Assembly: GCA_018857735.1 (NCBI GenBank)
Contig: JABMCL010000882.1
Coordinates: 586,001 to 650,000 of the forward strand
Origin: Alviniconcha marisindica
Taxonomy: Eukaryota; Mollusca; Gastropoda; Provannidae
Direction of reading: 5' to 3'
DNA length: 64,000 bases
Under the pieces are notes generated by a model that did no database searches, was not told where the DNA came from, and saw nothing but the letters and a program-made list of their open reading frames with translations. A program made the position numbers and the translations under genes. Shown here in pieces: positions 24,648 to 36,700 of this stretch; the first letter of the stretch is position 1, and every line of letters starts with the position of its first letter.

Positions 24648-25907
24648 GTAAGCGTCTTGTGGTTTCTTGGTGTAACGTTTCAACAGACCACGTTTGAACA
24701 TTTTTGCGAAAAGTAAATATGCCACTGATCGGGATATTTTATCGGGATAATGGTAGCTTTGATATTATTCGTGTCAGAAACCAGTCCAGTCATGTTTGCC
24801 GTCTGCTACCATTGTAACAAAAATTGCGAATCTGGACAAACGCAAAGATCGTAATTTTTAAGCCGCAGTGAAATGTGTTTACTGGGTAATGGTCATGTTT
24901 AGTGTCCTACTTTTCAAGCGCCATTTTGGTTGCACTTCATCACAGCATCTACGCTTTTTGTTTTTAGCTATATCGAGCACATTTGAGTCATACATTTGAA
25001 GCCGCTGAATGCGTTTCTTGATGAATGTTCAGACATGTATCGTTTATTTTATCGTCTGAGAGGCCGAAGCAAAGAAACTGCATGCATGCACATTGCCATT
25101 CTCTTCTGCATTTCATGTAAGACCGTGTAAATAGCCAAACTGTGTGAAAATGATGCATAATTGCTAGTATTTATTTTATCATGTTAATTGTTAATGTTAT
25201 TGACTTTAAATTGAAGGTATTCAGTTATTGTTCATGAGATCCAACTACACTTGGGAAACACAAACAGTTACTACTGCAGCAGTTAAGAGAGAACAGCTGG
25301 TGGGAGACCAAAAAACTGTCTGAGTTTCACTGTGCCACTGCCAGAAACTGCTGTTGGTTATCTTGGGTTCTGTTTTGTCTTTCTTCATCCCATTCTCTTC
25401 CTCCATCCCATCTCCTCAATCACACTCTCCTCCTTGGGCTCAGAGCTTCATTATCCTCCCAATAAACCCTCACAACCCCCCCTTCCCCCTGAACCTGACA
25501 GTGAACATACCAATGGAGCTTTAGGGTGACCCCCCCCCCCCTCCTCCCCAACTTGCTGTTTAGACACTCTTTTTCACAAAATCAGGTCACATATGTGCTG
25601 TACCAAATACCAATATCTAAGGATCAGCTGTTATATCCAGTTACAAGTTAGCAACAGTTGGAAGGGGAAAAAAATCCTTTCCAAAGTGTTTCTTGAACAT
25701 TTCCAAAGTGAACCTACTTGAAGAGCATGTCACTCCAGGTGACTTCTTGCCAACAGCCTGTACCTGGAAAGGGACAGACTCTGTTTTTATTTCAGTTATT
25801 TCACATTTGCCCTAGAGACACTACACTATTACAACACTGAATAAAAGATGAGATGTTTCATTCCAACTTGGAGCCTAAACACTGAACGTCTCATTGTCTG
25901 TTTCAGG

Positions 25908-26181
25908 TGTTGGGTAGCAAATCACCATGGCTACCCAGTACATGTTTTCGCCCCAGATGAACTACATGGGGGGCCAGCCAGCCCCACAAGCCCCTCTGCA
26001 GCAACCGCACAGTGCCAATGGCTTTAAAAATGGGGGCTTTGCCTTCCGGAAGCGCTTTGAGAGGCTGGATTGGCGCAAGATGGCGTCAGTCGATGTGGAG
26101 CAAATCTCTCGCACGCTGGACTTCAACGCTCTGCAGGAAAACATTATGAACATCACTTTCTGCAACATTGAGTCTGAGCTG
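25908..26181 (+). CDS. DZIP1: DZIP1 exon 2 (start codon, N-terminal domain)
   Basis: Acceptor TGTTTCAG before 25908, 19 nt of 5' UTR, ATG at 25927 in context ATCACCATGG. Residues 1-85: a Gln/Pro-rich start, then FRKRFERLDWRKMASVDVEQ and ALQENIMNITFCNIE, hallmark of the Dzip1-like N-terminal domain. Donor GTGAGT. Confidence 0.96.
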
Positions 26182-29100
26182 GTGAGTGTTTCCATTTGTC
26201 ATCAAATGATTGTAACAAGAAGTGGTGGTCAAATGCTGATTTTAACTGGTAAAGTACTGGAAATATTGGTTATTAATGCAAACCCTGACAAACAGTTTTA
26301 AGACAAGGATTTTTTTTTAAAGACAAGGATTTGGTGCTGATTTTTTGTGTTTTTTGTGGAGTGTTATGCTTCCATGAACGGTAAGTGAATAGTTTCACCT
26401 GATGTTTAATGTATATCACTATATGTGCATGTGAGTGTGTACACACATGCATGCATGCATGCATACTAGTACCATACATTCTTGTGTGCTAATTGCAGCT
26501 CAGTGATTGGTTACTGAGGAAGAAAAGAGACGGAAGAAAACAGTGACAAAACCCAAGCAGTGTATGGTTAGGGAGAATAATACTAAAGAGAATGTCATTG
26601 GTTGTGACCTAAATGATAAACTATGTGCAGTCATTATGTGTATTTCCATTTGAAAGCTGTGTCACATAATTTGCTTGTATATTATGAATAAAACTAAAGG
26701 CTGTTTCATTGTCATGTTTGTGATTGCAGGACATCAGAACAGTAGACCCTAACTTTCTAAAGATTTTCAAGTTGGCACAGTTGACCATTGAATACTTGTT
26801 GGTGAGTTTTGCCTGCAGTGACAGTTGACAGCCTATTAATTGACTAATGGACCTGCCACAAACATACAAACAAACAATACAAATGTGGGCATGCAATGAT
26901 ACCATTAAAAAGTAATCTAGAGAGTTGTATTTTTAGACAAAGAAATGGGGATGGGGGGCGGGGGGGGAGTGATCCTTCTGAGGAACTGCAAGAAAGTCTT
27001 CATACTGCAAGTGTCTGTTGCTGATCATGACAGCATAGTGGTGCTCAGAGCTTTAAGCATTTCACCATTTTATTTGTATATTTGTTATATTGAATACAAT
27101 ATTTTAAATTTTTATGATGTTTTATATTTTTAACATTTCACTTCATTTTACACATAAATTTCATTTACCAGTTGTTGTTTTGGCTGAGCATCAGCAAAAT
27201 GTATATTTTTTACTTGGTTCTTGTCTGCAAAATGATGATTGAGAATGATGTTTGACTTCCAGTACTCTCAGGAATACTTGGCTGGTCTGTGCACATCATT
27301 GGAAGAAAAGGCCAAAGCAGCAGATGAGGTTTGTACTTTGACTGGCATTGAGGCCCACTATAATTTGTGAAAGTCACAAGAAGTTGAAAAGAAGGGCCTG
27401 TTCTGTGTTACTTGTATAATTTTCTGCCACTGGTAGTGATTATAGACATGGTACTTGTATAATTTACTACCACTGGTAGTGATTGTAGGCAATCAATCTG
27501 TCCTCTGTTCTTTTGTCCTTTGTTGCACATGTGATGTCTGTTGAGCACAACCAAGCCCCCAACCCCCCCTTTGCTCCTTGAATTGTTGAAGACTGTAATA
27601 TTGTAAAGAAACTTGAGGGCAAAAAGGGTTCTTACATCAGCAAACGATTGACAGCTCTGACTGTTACATTGACACTTTTATTCTTCTTTTTCCTTTCTTT
27701 ATTACAAAATAAATTGTTATGGATTTTCAGGCTCAAGAAAGCATAAAGAAGGAGCTGGAAGCAGTGAAGAAAGAGCTAACAGAAGTCAAGCGCGAAAGCC
27801 ACAAGCGTAAAAAACTACTGATCGCTCAACAGCAGCTCATGCACGCTGGTGCTGGCAGTTACAACAAGGTGGGTGTTACTGCTTCAGGAATTCCCTTGGT
27901 GTTGTTGTCAAGTCATGAAATATTCTCGGCAGGATAGCTCAACTGGTAGAGCATCAGACCCAAAGGCTAGGTGCAGTACTGATGCAGGGTCAGTTCTCCG
28001 GTGCAGCAAGGGATTTTTCTCCCAGAGTCAGCTTTTGGTGGGTGGGGGAGGGGTCTTTTTATCCCTTTCAGTGCAGGTTCTCTTACAGTATTTGTACAGC
28101 CTTAATGCACAGTCACATGCATCAACATCTGCACTCATGTTAAAAATGCCAAACACTGGCAGCCATACCACTGTTTGGACACACTGAAATACTTCACACA
28201 CACTGGTAGGAATGAGTAGCACTGCTCTGCATAAAGGGGATATCTATAGCGTCCATCTGCTGGACAAAGTGGGAGCAGCAGGCACTTTACAATAACACTA
28301 ACAACACACATGCACACAGGTACCCCTGCGCGCTCACACACACACACACACACATGCGTTGGACAGTTGTGGAAAAGACAGTTTAGAAATAGTTATTGAA
28401 CAGGTGCATCTTGAGGACAGCCTTAAAAAGGGGAGGAAGAATCAAAGTGTCTGAGGCGAAGGAAAGGCAACCCAAATTTCTTGCAAGGGATTAGTGAAGT
28501 ATTAGAGAGAGAGAAAGCAGGTCCTGTTAAGTTTGCTTAACAACAGGCCAACATACACTGTGGGCAAATATCAAATTATACTTCATTTTGACTTTGGCAC
28601 TTTTTGCTGCTTTCTCAGTTGCAGCAGTATCAGAGCAGTGTCTGGAAAGTCAGCTTTATGTTTGCACAATATACATGCAAGACAATGTCTGTGATGCAAC
28701 AACAGCTGGCAGCATGTTTTCTGTTTGAAGAGACAATGGAACTAATTTAAAGCTAGTACATTCCCCATGTTCCTGGAATGCTAGGAAACACACAGCGACA
28801 CACACACACACACATATATATATAATGACTGATTTTTTGTATGCATGTTTTCACTTTCAGTGTCCATTCTGCCCCAAAGCCTTCCTCAACAGCTCCTTCC
28901 TTCAGTCTCACATAACTCGTCGTCACAGCTCAGGGGTTGGCTCCGCCGTCAGTTCAGGTGTCGGTTCCGGCGAGCCATCCAAAGCCATCAGTCCCGACCA
29001 TGGTGTCGGGGACAGCCTGGCCAACAACCCACGGCTGGAGACGGAGTTTAGCCACATCAAAGAGAGGCTGCGTGCCACAGAGGCACGGCTGGAGGAAGAG

Positions 29101-30388
29101 AGGAGGGCCTTGGCCTCTTTGAAACAGAAGGTGAATACGCATCAGTAAACTGCACCATTGGGTTGTGCCTTAGCCTGTTTGAAAGAGGAGGTGAATACGC
29201 ATCAGTAAACTGCACCATTGGGTTGTGCCTTGGCCTCTTTGAAACAGGAGGTGAATACGCATCAGTAAACTGCACCATTGGGTGTGCCTAGGCCTCTAAA
29301 ACAGGAGGTGAATATGCATCGGTAAACTGCACCATTGGGTTGTGCCTAGGCCTCTTTAAAACAGGAGGTGAATACGCATCAGTAAACTGCACCGTTGGGT
29401 GGCGCCTAGGCCTCTAAAACAGGAGGTGAATATACATCAGTAAACTGCACCATTGGGTGTGCCTAGGCCTCTAAAACAGGAGGTGAATACACATCAGTAA
29501 ACTGCACCATTGGGTGGTGCCTAGGCCTCTAAAACAGGGGGTGAATACACATCAGTAAACTGCACCATTAGGTGTGCCTATGCCTCTTTGAAACAAAAGG
29601 TGAATGCACATTAATAAACTGCACCATCAGGTGTGCCTAGGCCTCTTTGAAACAGGAGCTGAATGCACATCAGTAAACTGCACCTTTGGGTGGTGCTGAG
29701 GCCTCTGAAACAGAAGGTGAATGCACATCAGTAAACAGCACCATTGGGTGGTGTCTAGGCCTCTTTGAAACAGGAGGTGAATGCACATCAGTAAACTGCA
29801 CCTTTAGGTGGTGCCTAGGCCTCTTTGAAACAGAAGGTGAATACACATCAGTAAATGGCACCATTAGGTGGTGCCTAGGCCTCTTTGAAACAGAAGGTGA
29901 ACAAATGCACATCAGTAAATTGCACCATTAGGCGGAGATGGTTGAATTCAGGCATGTCATTAGTTTTACTGATTTTTCAAGCATGGCAGTAGCTGTTGTT
30001 GTGCATGCTGGATGCTTCAAGAGAAACACACAGTCATACTGTTTGACACTGTGCAGGTCCAGTTTGATTGTTTTAGTTTTGATCTAAGTGTGGTTCACAT
30101 GGGATGTTGTGATTCCTCAGGAGGATCGGATCATGCCCATGGTCGCAGACAGAGTGGAGGCCGCCACCGAGCAGCAAGCGCAAATCCACAAGGTGAGATA
30201 AGCCATTATTTTGTTTTGGTCTTTGTCTTTTGCTTTAATAATAATGATAATAATAGGTCATTTATGGCACCCCATCTCATCAGAGCCTTGAGTGCTTACA
30301 AAGACATAAGAATATGATCATTTCATCGTGCACGCATGCACATACATGCACATTTCACTACACATACATGCCTTACTGGCAATGAGTG

Positions 30389-30428
<40 letters not shown>

Positions 30429-30664
30429 GCACATTCACTACAAATACATGCATTACTGGCAATGAGTTTGTAGAATGAGAACAAAAACAACAACAGATCA
30501 GTATGCAAAAGAAACGAGTTTTCAATTTGGACTTAAGAGACTGAAGACGAATGCCTGACAGAGAGTTCCAGATCACAGGTCGCTTTCATGAGCAGTTTTT
30601 ATTCACACCAAAGCTGTTGCACAGACAACAGAACAACCATTGAAATGATTTATTCTGGCAGTCA

Positions 30665-30713
<49 letters not shown>

Positions 30714-33700
30714 TGTGAATTACTACAGAGACAGAGAGTTGGTCACAGTCAATATGTGATATCCTAGAAAGACAGAGAAAGAAAAGCAGCAACAGCTGCA
30801 GCAGTCAGCATGTTTCTCTTCTTTGTTTTCAGCAAGAGATGGAGGAGATAAGGGAGGTCTTCATGCGAGAACTGCGAGAGCTCAACGAGAAGTACATGGC
30901 CTCCGAGCACGCGCTTGTGGAACTGGAGCAGAGATACGGAGGTCAGTGGTCGTCACAAAGCTTTGCCTGATGTAAAAGTGGAAACTGTCCAGACGCAAAG
31001 AGGATGAAAGTAGCACCCTTCATTTCGTACACAGCACCCTGTCTCAAAAGAATCAACTCGCGGGGAGTTAATCAGTGCTTCAAAGACATCACACAAACAA
31101 GGGAGTTAATTAGCACTTGAAAGACATCACACAAACAAGGGAGTTAATTTAATATTGAGCACTTGAAAGACGTCACACAAACAACAAAGACCTAAGTTGC
31201 CTATGGTATCTCTCACCTGGCATGTGAGTAAATACAAGGTACATGAACTCCACCAGAGGTACATCGTCAAAAGAGCTGTTGGAACTTTATAGACTATCAG
31301 CTTCACAAGCATATACAGGTGGCTGACCTGTAGAATAACTACATCAGTGGACTATAAAACAACTGTCATCAGCACTCCCAGGGAATGACCTTGCAGCGTA
31401 TTACCTTGCATGGACTCTCTGGGTATTTTTGTGGCTTTAAAGGATAACTGAACCAAAAGTGCAGTTTGGCATAAAAACGTAGAAAGTAGCCAGATGTTTC
31501 CATTTGCATGCTTTGTTTGTTTCTTCTGTCAACATGTATACAAAAGAAGTACTTTTTTCGCTTCAAATTTAACTCCTCAGGGCACAGCCATGTTTGTTCA
31601 CACTTTACCAACGAAGAGACAGAAAAACATTGGCTCACGCCTCATGACAGTTTTGATCCTTTTGCCACATACACCAGCCTTGTTTATGATGTCAGTGATG
31701 CAGACTGTTGGGCACAAAGTGTCAGCACTCACAGTTGTGTTTTAACATGTTTGTGTTGGTTGTGTGCGTTGACAGTGAAACGATCCTACCTCGGAACATC
31801 CCTACAGGATGACGTTGACAACGAAAAAGAGATGCTGCAGCAACAGAGGGCAGAGGTTGCAGCTTTGCGGGAACAGTTACAGAAACAGGTAGGTGTCCTC
31901 CCATTTTGAAAAATCCTGGACAGTTTCCCACACAAGCCATCTTATTTGCGTACGTAGTATGTGATGTACTTGAGGGGTTGAAAAGTGGACGTGGATTGAA
32001 GAGGTGGATCTGAATCCTGGTTTGGGGGCACTGTTTTTTCTCCTCCCTATCATAGTGTCAGGGTGGTGGACTCAACGCCTAGTCCTTTTGATGAAAGAAA
32101 AGAAGATGAATCCCATGTTGATGCAGGCTGAAGCAGGGTTTCCCTGTGTCTGTGAATGCAATGTGCAACAGAAAATTGAGCAAGCTGCAAATAATTAGCA
32201 GTGTTGCCATATGCCCACAAATGTAATTTGCATGTGAATATGAAAAACCCCCACATCTACGCACCAGAGAGCAGTTGCTTGGCATTTGCAGTGGGTTGTG
32301 TTATGAAGACTGCATCATTTCTGTCATTTTTTCTGTCTTCCCTTCATCATCGAGCAACATGCTTTGAAAATTGCAAAAGAAGACCAAAAACCCCAAAAGC
32401 TGGTCTTTTGATCAGAAATAGTCCCTGCCTGTATGATCAAACTTGCCAAGAGTAAAAGGTTACTGGTCAGTGTACAGTGTGTGGTCTGTACCTCATTCAC
32501 TGTGCAAAGCTTTGGTGAAGCCAGAGCCATTGTCTTAGAAAACAGATGAATAGAGATGTATTAGCGTGTTTTATTGGTTTTACTGTTGTGTTTATACTGA
32601 CTACTGGTTTCACTGTTGCCACAGATGAATAGTGTGTTGTACAGTTGCCGCTGATGGATAGTGTGTTGTAATTTTGCCACAGATGGATAGTGTGTTATAA
32701 TGTTGCCACAGATGAATAGTGTTGTATTGTTGCCACAGATGAATCGTGAGTTGTACTGTTGCCACATATGAATAGTTTGTTGTACTGTTGCAACAGATGA
32801 ATAGTGAGTTTATGGGTTTCACTGCTGCCTCAGATGGAGATTGTGTTGTAACTTGTATTGATTTTACTGTTGCCACAGGGTGTATAATGTGTTGTACTGG
32901 TTTCACTGTGGCCGCAGATGGATAGTGTGTTGTGTATAGTTCTGCCGTTGTATTATGCTGATTGTATATGGTTTACAGTTGCTCCATACTGACTGTAGTT
33001 GTTTCCCTGTTGCCACATGTGTTGTACTAGTTCAGCTGTTGTCTCATGCTGATTGTATATGGTTTACAGTTGCTCCATACTGACTGTAGTTGCTTCCCTG
33101 TGTGCCACATGTGTTGTACTAGTTCAGCTGTTGTCTCACGCTGATTGTATATGGTTTACAGTTGCTCCATACTGACTGTAGTTGCTTCCCTGTGTGCCAC
33201 ATGTGTTGTACTAGTTCAGCTGTTGTCTCATGCTGATTGTATATGGTTTACAGTTGCTCCATACTGACTGTAGTTGCTTCCCTGTGTGCCACATGTGTTG
33301 TACTAGTTCAGCTGTTGTCTCATGCTGATTGTATATGGTTTACAGTTGTTCCATACTGACTGTAGTTGCTTCCCTGTGTGCCACATGTGTTGTACTAGTT
33401 CAGCTGTTGTCTCAGCATGTTCAGCTGTTGTCTCATGCTGATTGTATATGGTTTACAGTTGCTCCATACTGACTGTAGTTGCTTCCCTGTGTGCCACATG
33501 TGTTGTACTAGTTCAGCTGTTGTCTCATGCTGATTGTATATGGTTTACAGTTGCTCCATACTGACTGTAGTTGCTTCCCTGTGTGCCACATGTGTTGTAC
33601 TAGTTCAGCTGTTGTCTCATGCTGATTGTATATGGTTTACAGTTGCTCCATACTGACTGTAGTTGCTTCCCTGTGTGCCACATGTGTTGTACTAGTTCAG

Positions 33701-36700
33701 CTGTTGTCTCATGCTGATTGTATATGGTTTACAGTTGCTCCATACTGACTGTAGTTGCTTCCCTGTGTGCCACATGTGTTGTACTAGTTCAGCTGTTGTC
33801 TCATGCTGATTGTATATGGTTTACAGTTGCTCCATACTGACTGTAGTTGCTTCCCTGTGTGCCACATGTGTTGTACTAGTTCAGCTGTTGTCTCATGCTG
33901 ATTGTATATGGTTTACAGTTGCTCCATACTGACTGTAGTTGCTTCCCTGTGTGCCACATGTGTTGTACTAGTTCAGCTGTTGTCTCATGCTGATTGTATA
34001 TGGTTTACAGTTGCTCCATACTGACTGTAGTTGCTTCCCTGTGTGCCACAGATGGACACCGTGGAGGAGAGAGTGCAGGACACCATGGATGCTCAGGAGA
34101 GGCGGCGGCATCACCACAGGCACAAGGAGAGGGTGAGCGTTGTCTGCCGGCTGTTCACTGTGGTGTTCACTGTGGGGTTCACGAGCAGCAGGCCTTGTGT
34201 GCTGCTGACTTCTGCTCACTGTGTCAGTGCCTTCTCTGCTGGGTGTGGAGAGTGAGCTGCTCGTCACTGTGCTAGCTGCACATGCAGTGAGCTAGCAACG
34301 TGTCGGCGAGCATGGGAAACTTCAGACTGTGGGCTGAAGTCAGACTGATCCGAGAGTGGAAAAGTCTGTTTTGACTGGATGCAAGCCTGTGCTGTTCTAT
34401 ATATTTGGCAGAATGATTAAAGATAAAAAAAATTTTTTTTAGGGGCTTTCAGATGTTTTCAGACTGTTTTATGCCATCCCAGTCTGATGTCTGGTAAATG
34501 GCAAGGCTATGGTAATTGGAAGAGCATTATTAATTTATTTTTATCAAGACATTTAGACCAGTTCAGAATGCATGAGCTTTTTACAGATCACATTGAAAGA
34601 GAAGATAGTGACTGATCAAGCTGTCAGCATCTGTCATGGCTTGGTTGAGCAGTTGATGTTTAAACCATGAAAAGTGGATGGGAGGTTTTGATCATTTCCT
34701 GTTAAACCATGAAAAGTGGATGGGAGGTTTTGATCATTTCCTGACACTGCTAATGAGTGAATTGAAGATTGAAATTTCCATTCGACTTGCTGCAGACTAA
34801 CTGTTAGTTGTGGTCATTGTGATTACCAGGTTCTGTAAGCAGCTTGAAAACATTACTGTCATCATTATCTGGTCCTTGCCAGGAACATAAGTTCTCTTGC
34901 AGTGCAGAAACCAGTTCTTTATCCAGGATGACCGTTTGTGGCTGTTTGCAGAAGTCACGTGAGAAACAGCGCAAGGCTGTTGCAGAGGATGAAGTGGTCC
35001 CACTCAGTGCCAGACTGGAGGTTTGTGTGTGTGCGTGTGTGTGTGTGCATGTGTGTGTGTGCATGTGTGTGTTTGCACGACTTTTGTAGAGGATGAAGTG
35101 GTCCTACTCAGTGCCAGACTGGAGGTTTGTGTGTGTGTGTGCACAAGTGCGCATTTGCATGGCTTTTGTAGAGGATAAAGTGGCCAGACTCAGTGCCAGA
35201 CCAGAGGTCTGTGTCTCAGCATGTGTGTTTGTGTGTGCAGGTGTGTGTGTGTGTGCGTCTGGGGGCTGGGGTGGTGTAGTGTTTGTGTGTGGGTTATTGT
35301 GTGTGCATTGTTTTTGTTTTTCTTTCGTTCATTCCATTGTTTTGACTCTATTTTTGATACAGGGTGATGCTAGACTATTTTTGACACAAGGTGATACTAG
35401 ACTATTTTTGATTCAAGGTGATACAAGGCTCTATTTTTGACACAAGGTGATACTAGACTATTGTTTAATACAAGGTGATAGTAGACTCTATTTTTGACAC
35501 AAGGTGATACTAGAGTCAGTTTTTGATACAAGGTGATACTAGAGTCTATTTTTGACACAAAGTGATACTAGAGTCAATTTTTGATACAAGGTGATACTAG
35601 ACTCTATTTTTGACACAAAGTGATACTAGAGTCAATTTTTGATACAAGGTGATACTAGACTATTTTTGATACAAGGTGATACTAGACTATTTTGACACAA
35701 GGTGATACTAAGTCAATTTTTGATACAAGATGATACTAGACTGTTTTTGATACAAGGTGATACTACTTTTTGACACAAGGTGATACTAGACTCATTTTTG
35801 ATACAAGGTGATACTGCTATGGACACAGTGTACTTTTTTGATCACAAGGTGACACTAGACTCTACTTTTGATACAAGGTGATACTAGACTATTTTTGACC
35901 AAGGTGAACTAGAGCTCAATTTTTATACAAGGTGAGATACTAGACTATTTTTGATCAAGGTGAACTAGACTCTATTTTGATACAAGTATACTAGACTATT
36001 TTTGATGCAAGGTGATACTAGGCTCTATTTTTGATACAAGGTGATACTAGACTATTTTTGATACAAGGTGATTCTAGGCTCTATTTTTGATACAAGGTGA
36101 TACTAGGCTCTGCTTTTGACACAAGATGATACTAGAGTCAGTTTTGGATACAAGGTGATACTAGACTCTATTTTTGATACAAGGTGATACTAGGCTATTT
36201 TTAACACAAGGTGATACGAGGTTCTATTTTTGATACAAGGTGATACTAGACTGTTTTTGATACAGGGTGATACTAGGCTGTTTTTGACACAAGGTGATAC
36301 AAGGTTCTATTTTTGATACAAGGTGATACTAGACTCTGTTTTTGATACAAGGTGTTATTAGACTCTGTGTGTGTAGTTTCCAAACCATGGAGACACAAAA
36401 TAAATGTGGGAAATTTAGGAAGACAGAAGGAAGGGAAAGCCAACGAGTAATCTTACGTTACGCAAAACCAAAGGCAAAAAATAAAATCTTACATTTCACA
36501 AAACCTCTGCTACTGTTCCAGGCTGAACTTGCCATAGAAATGCAGTCGGCGGAGAAAGAAGCCAGAGAGCGAGGCATCAGCATGTACCCGAGTGATGAAG
36601 ATGAGGAAAGCTTTGGTAAGTGCGGATCACCACTGTTACAGAATGCTGCTGCTGAGATGCAAATGCCTGACCAGGGTGATCGCTTGTGAACAGGGTATAA

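Noticed and set aside
27930..28005. tRNA-Lys gene
   Set aside because: The first 30 bases match but the anticodon arm, T arm and B box are degenerate and there is no terminator, so it is a SINE-type remnant.
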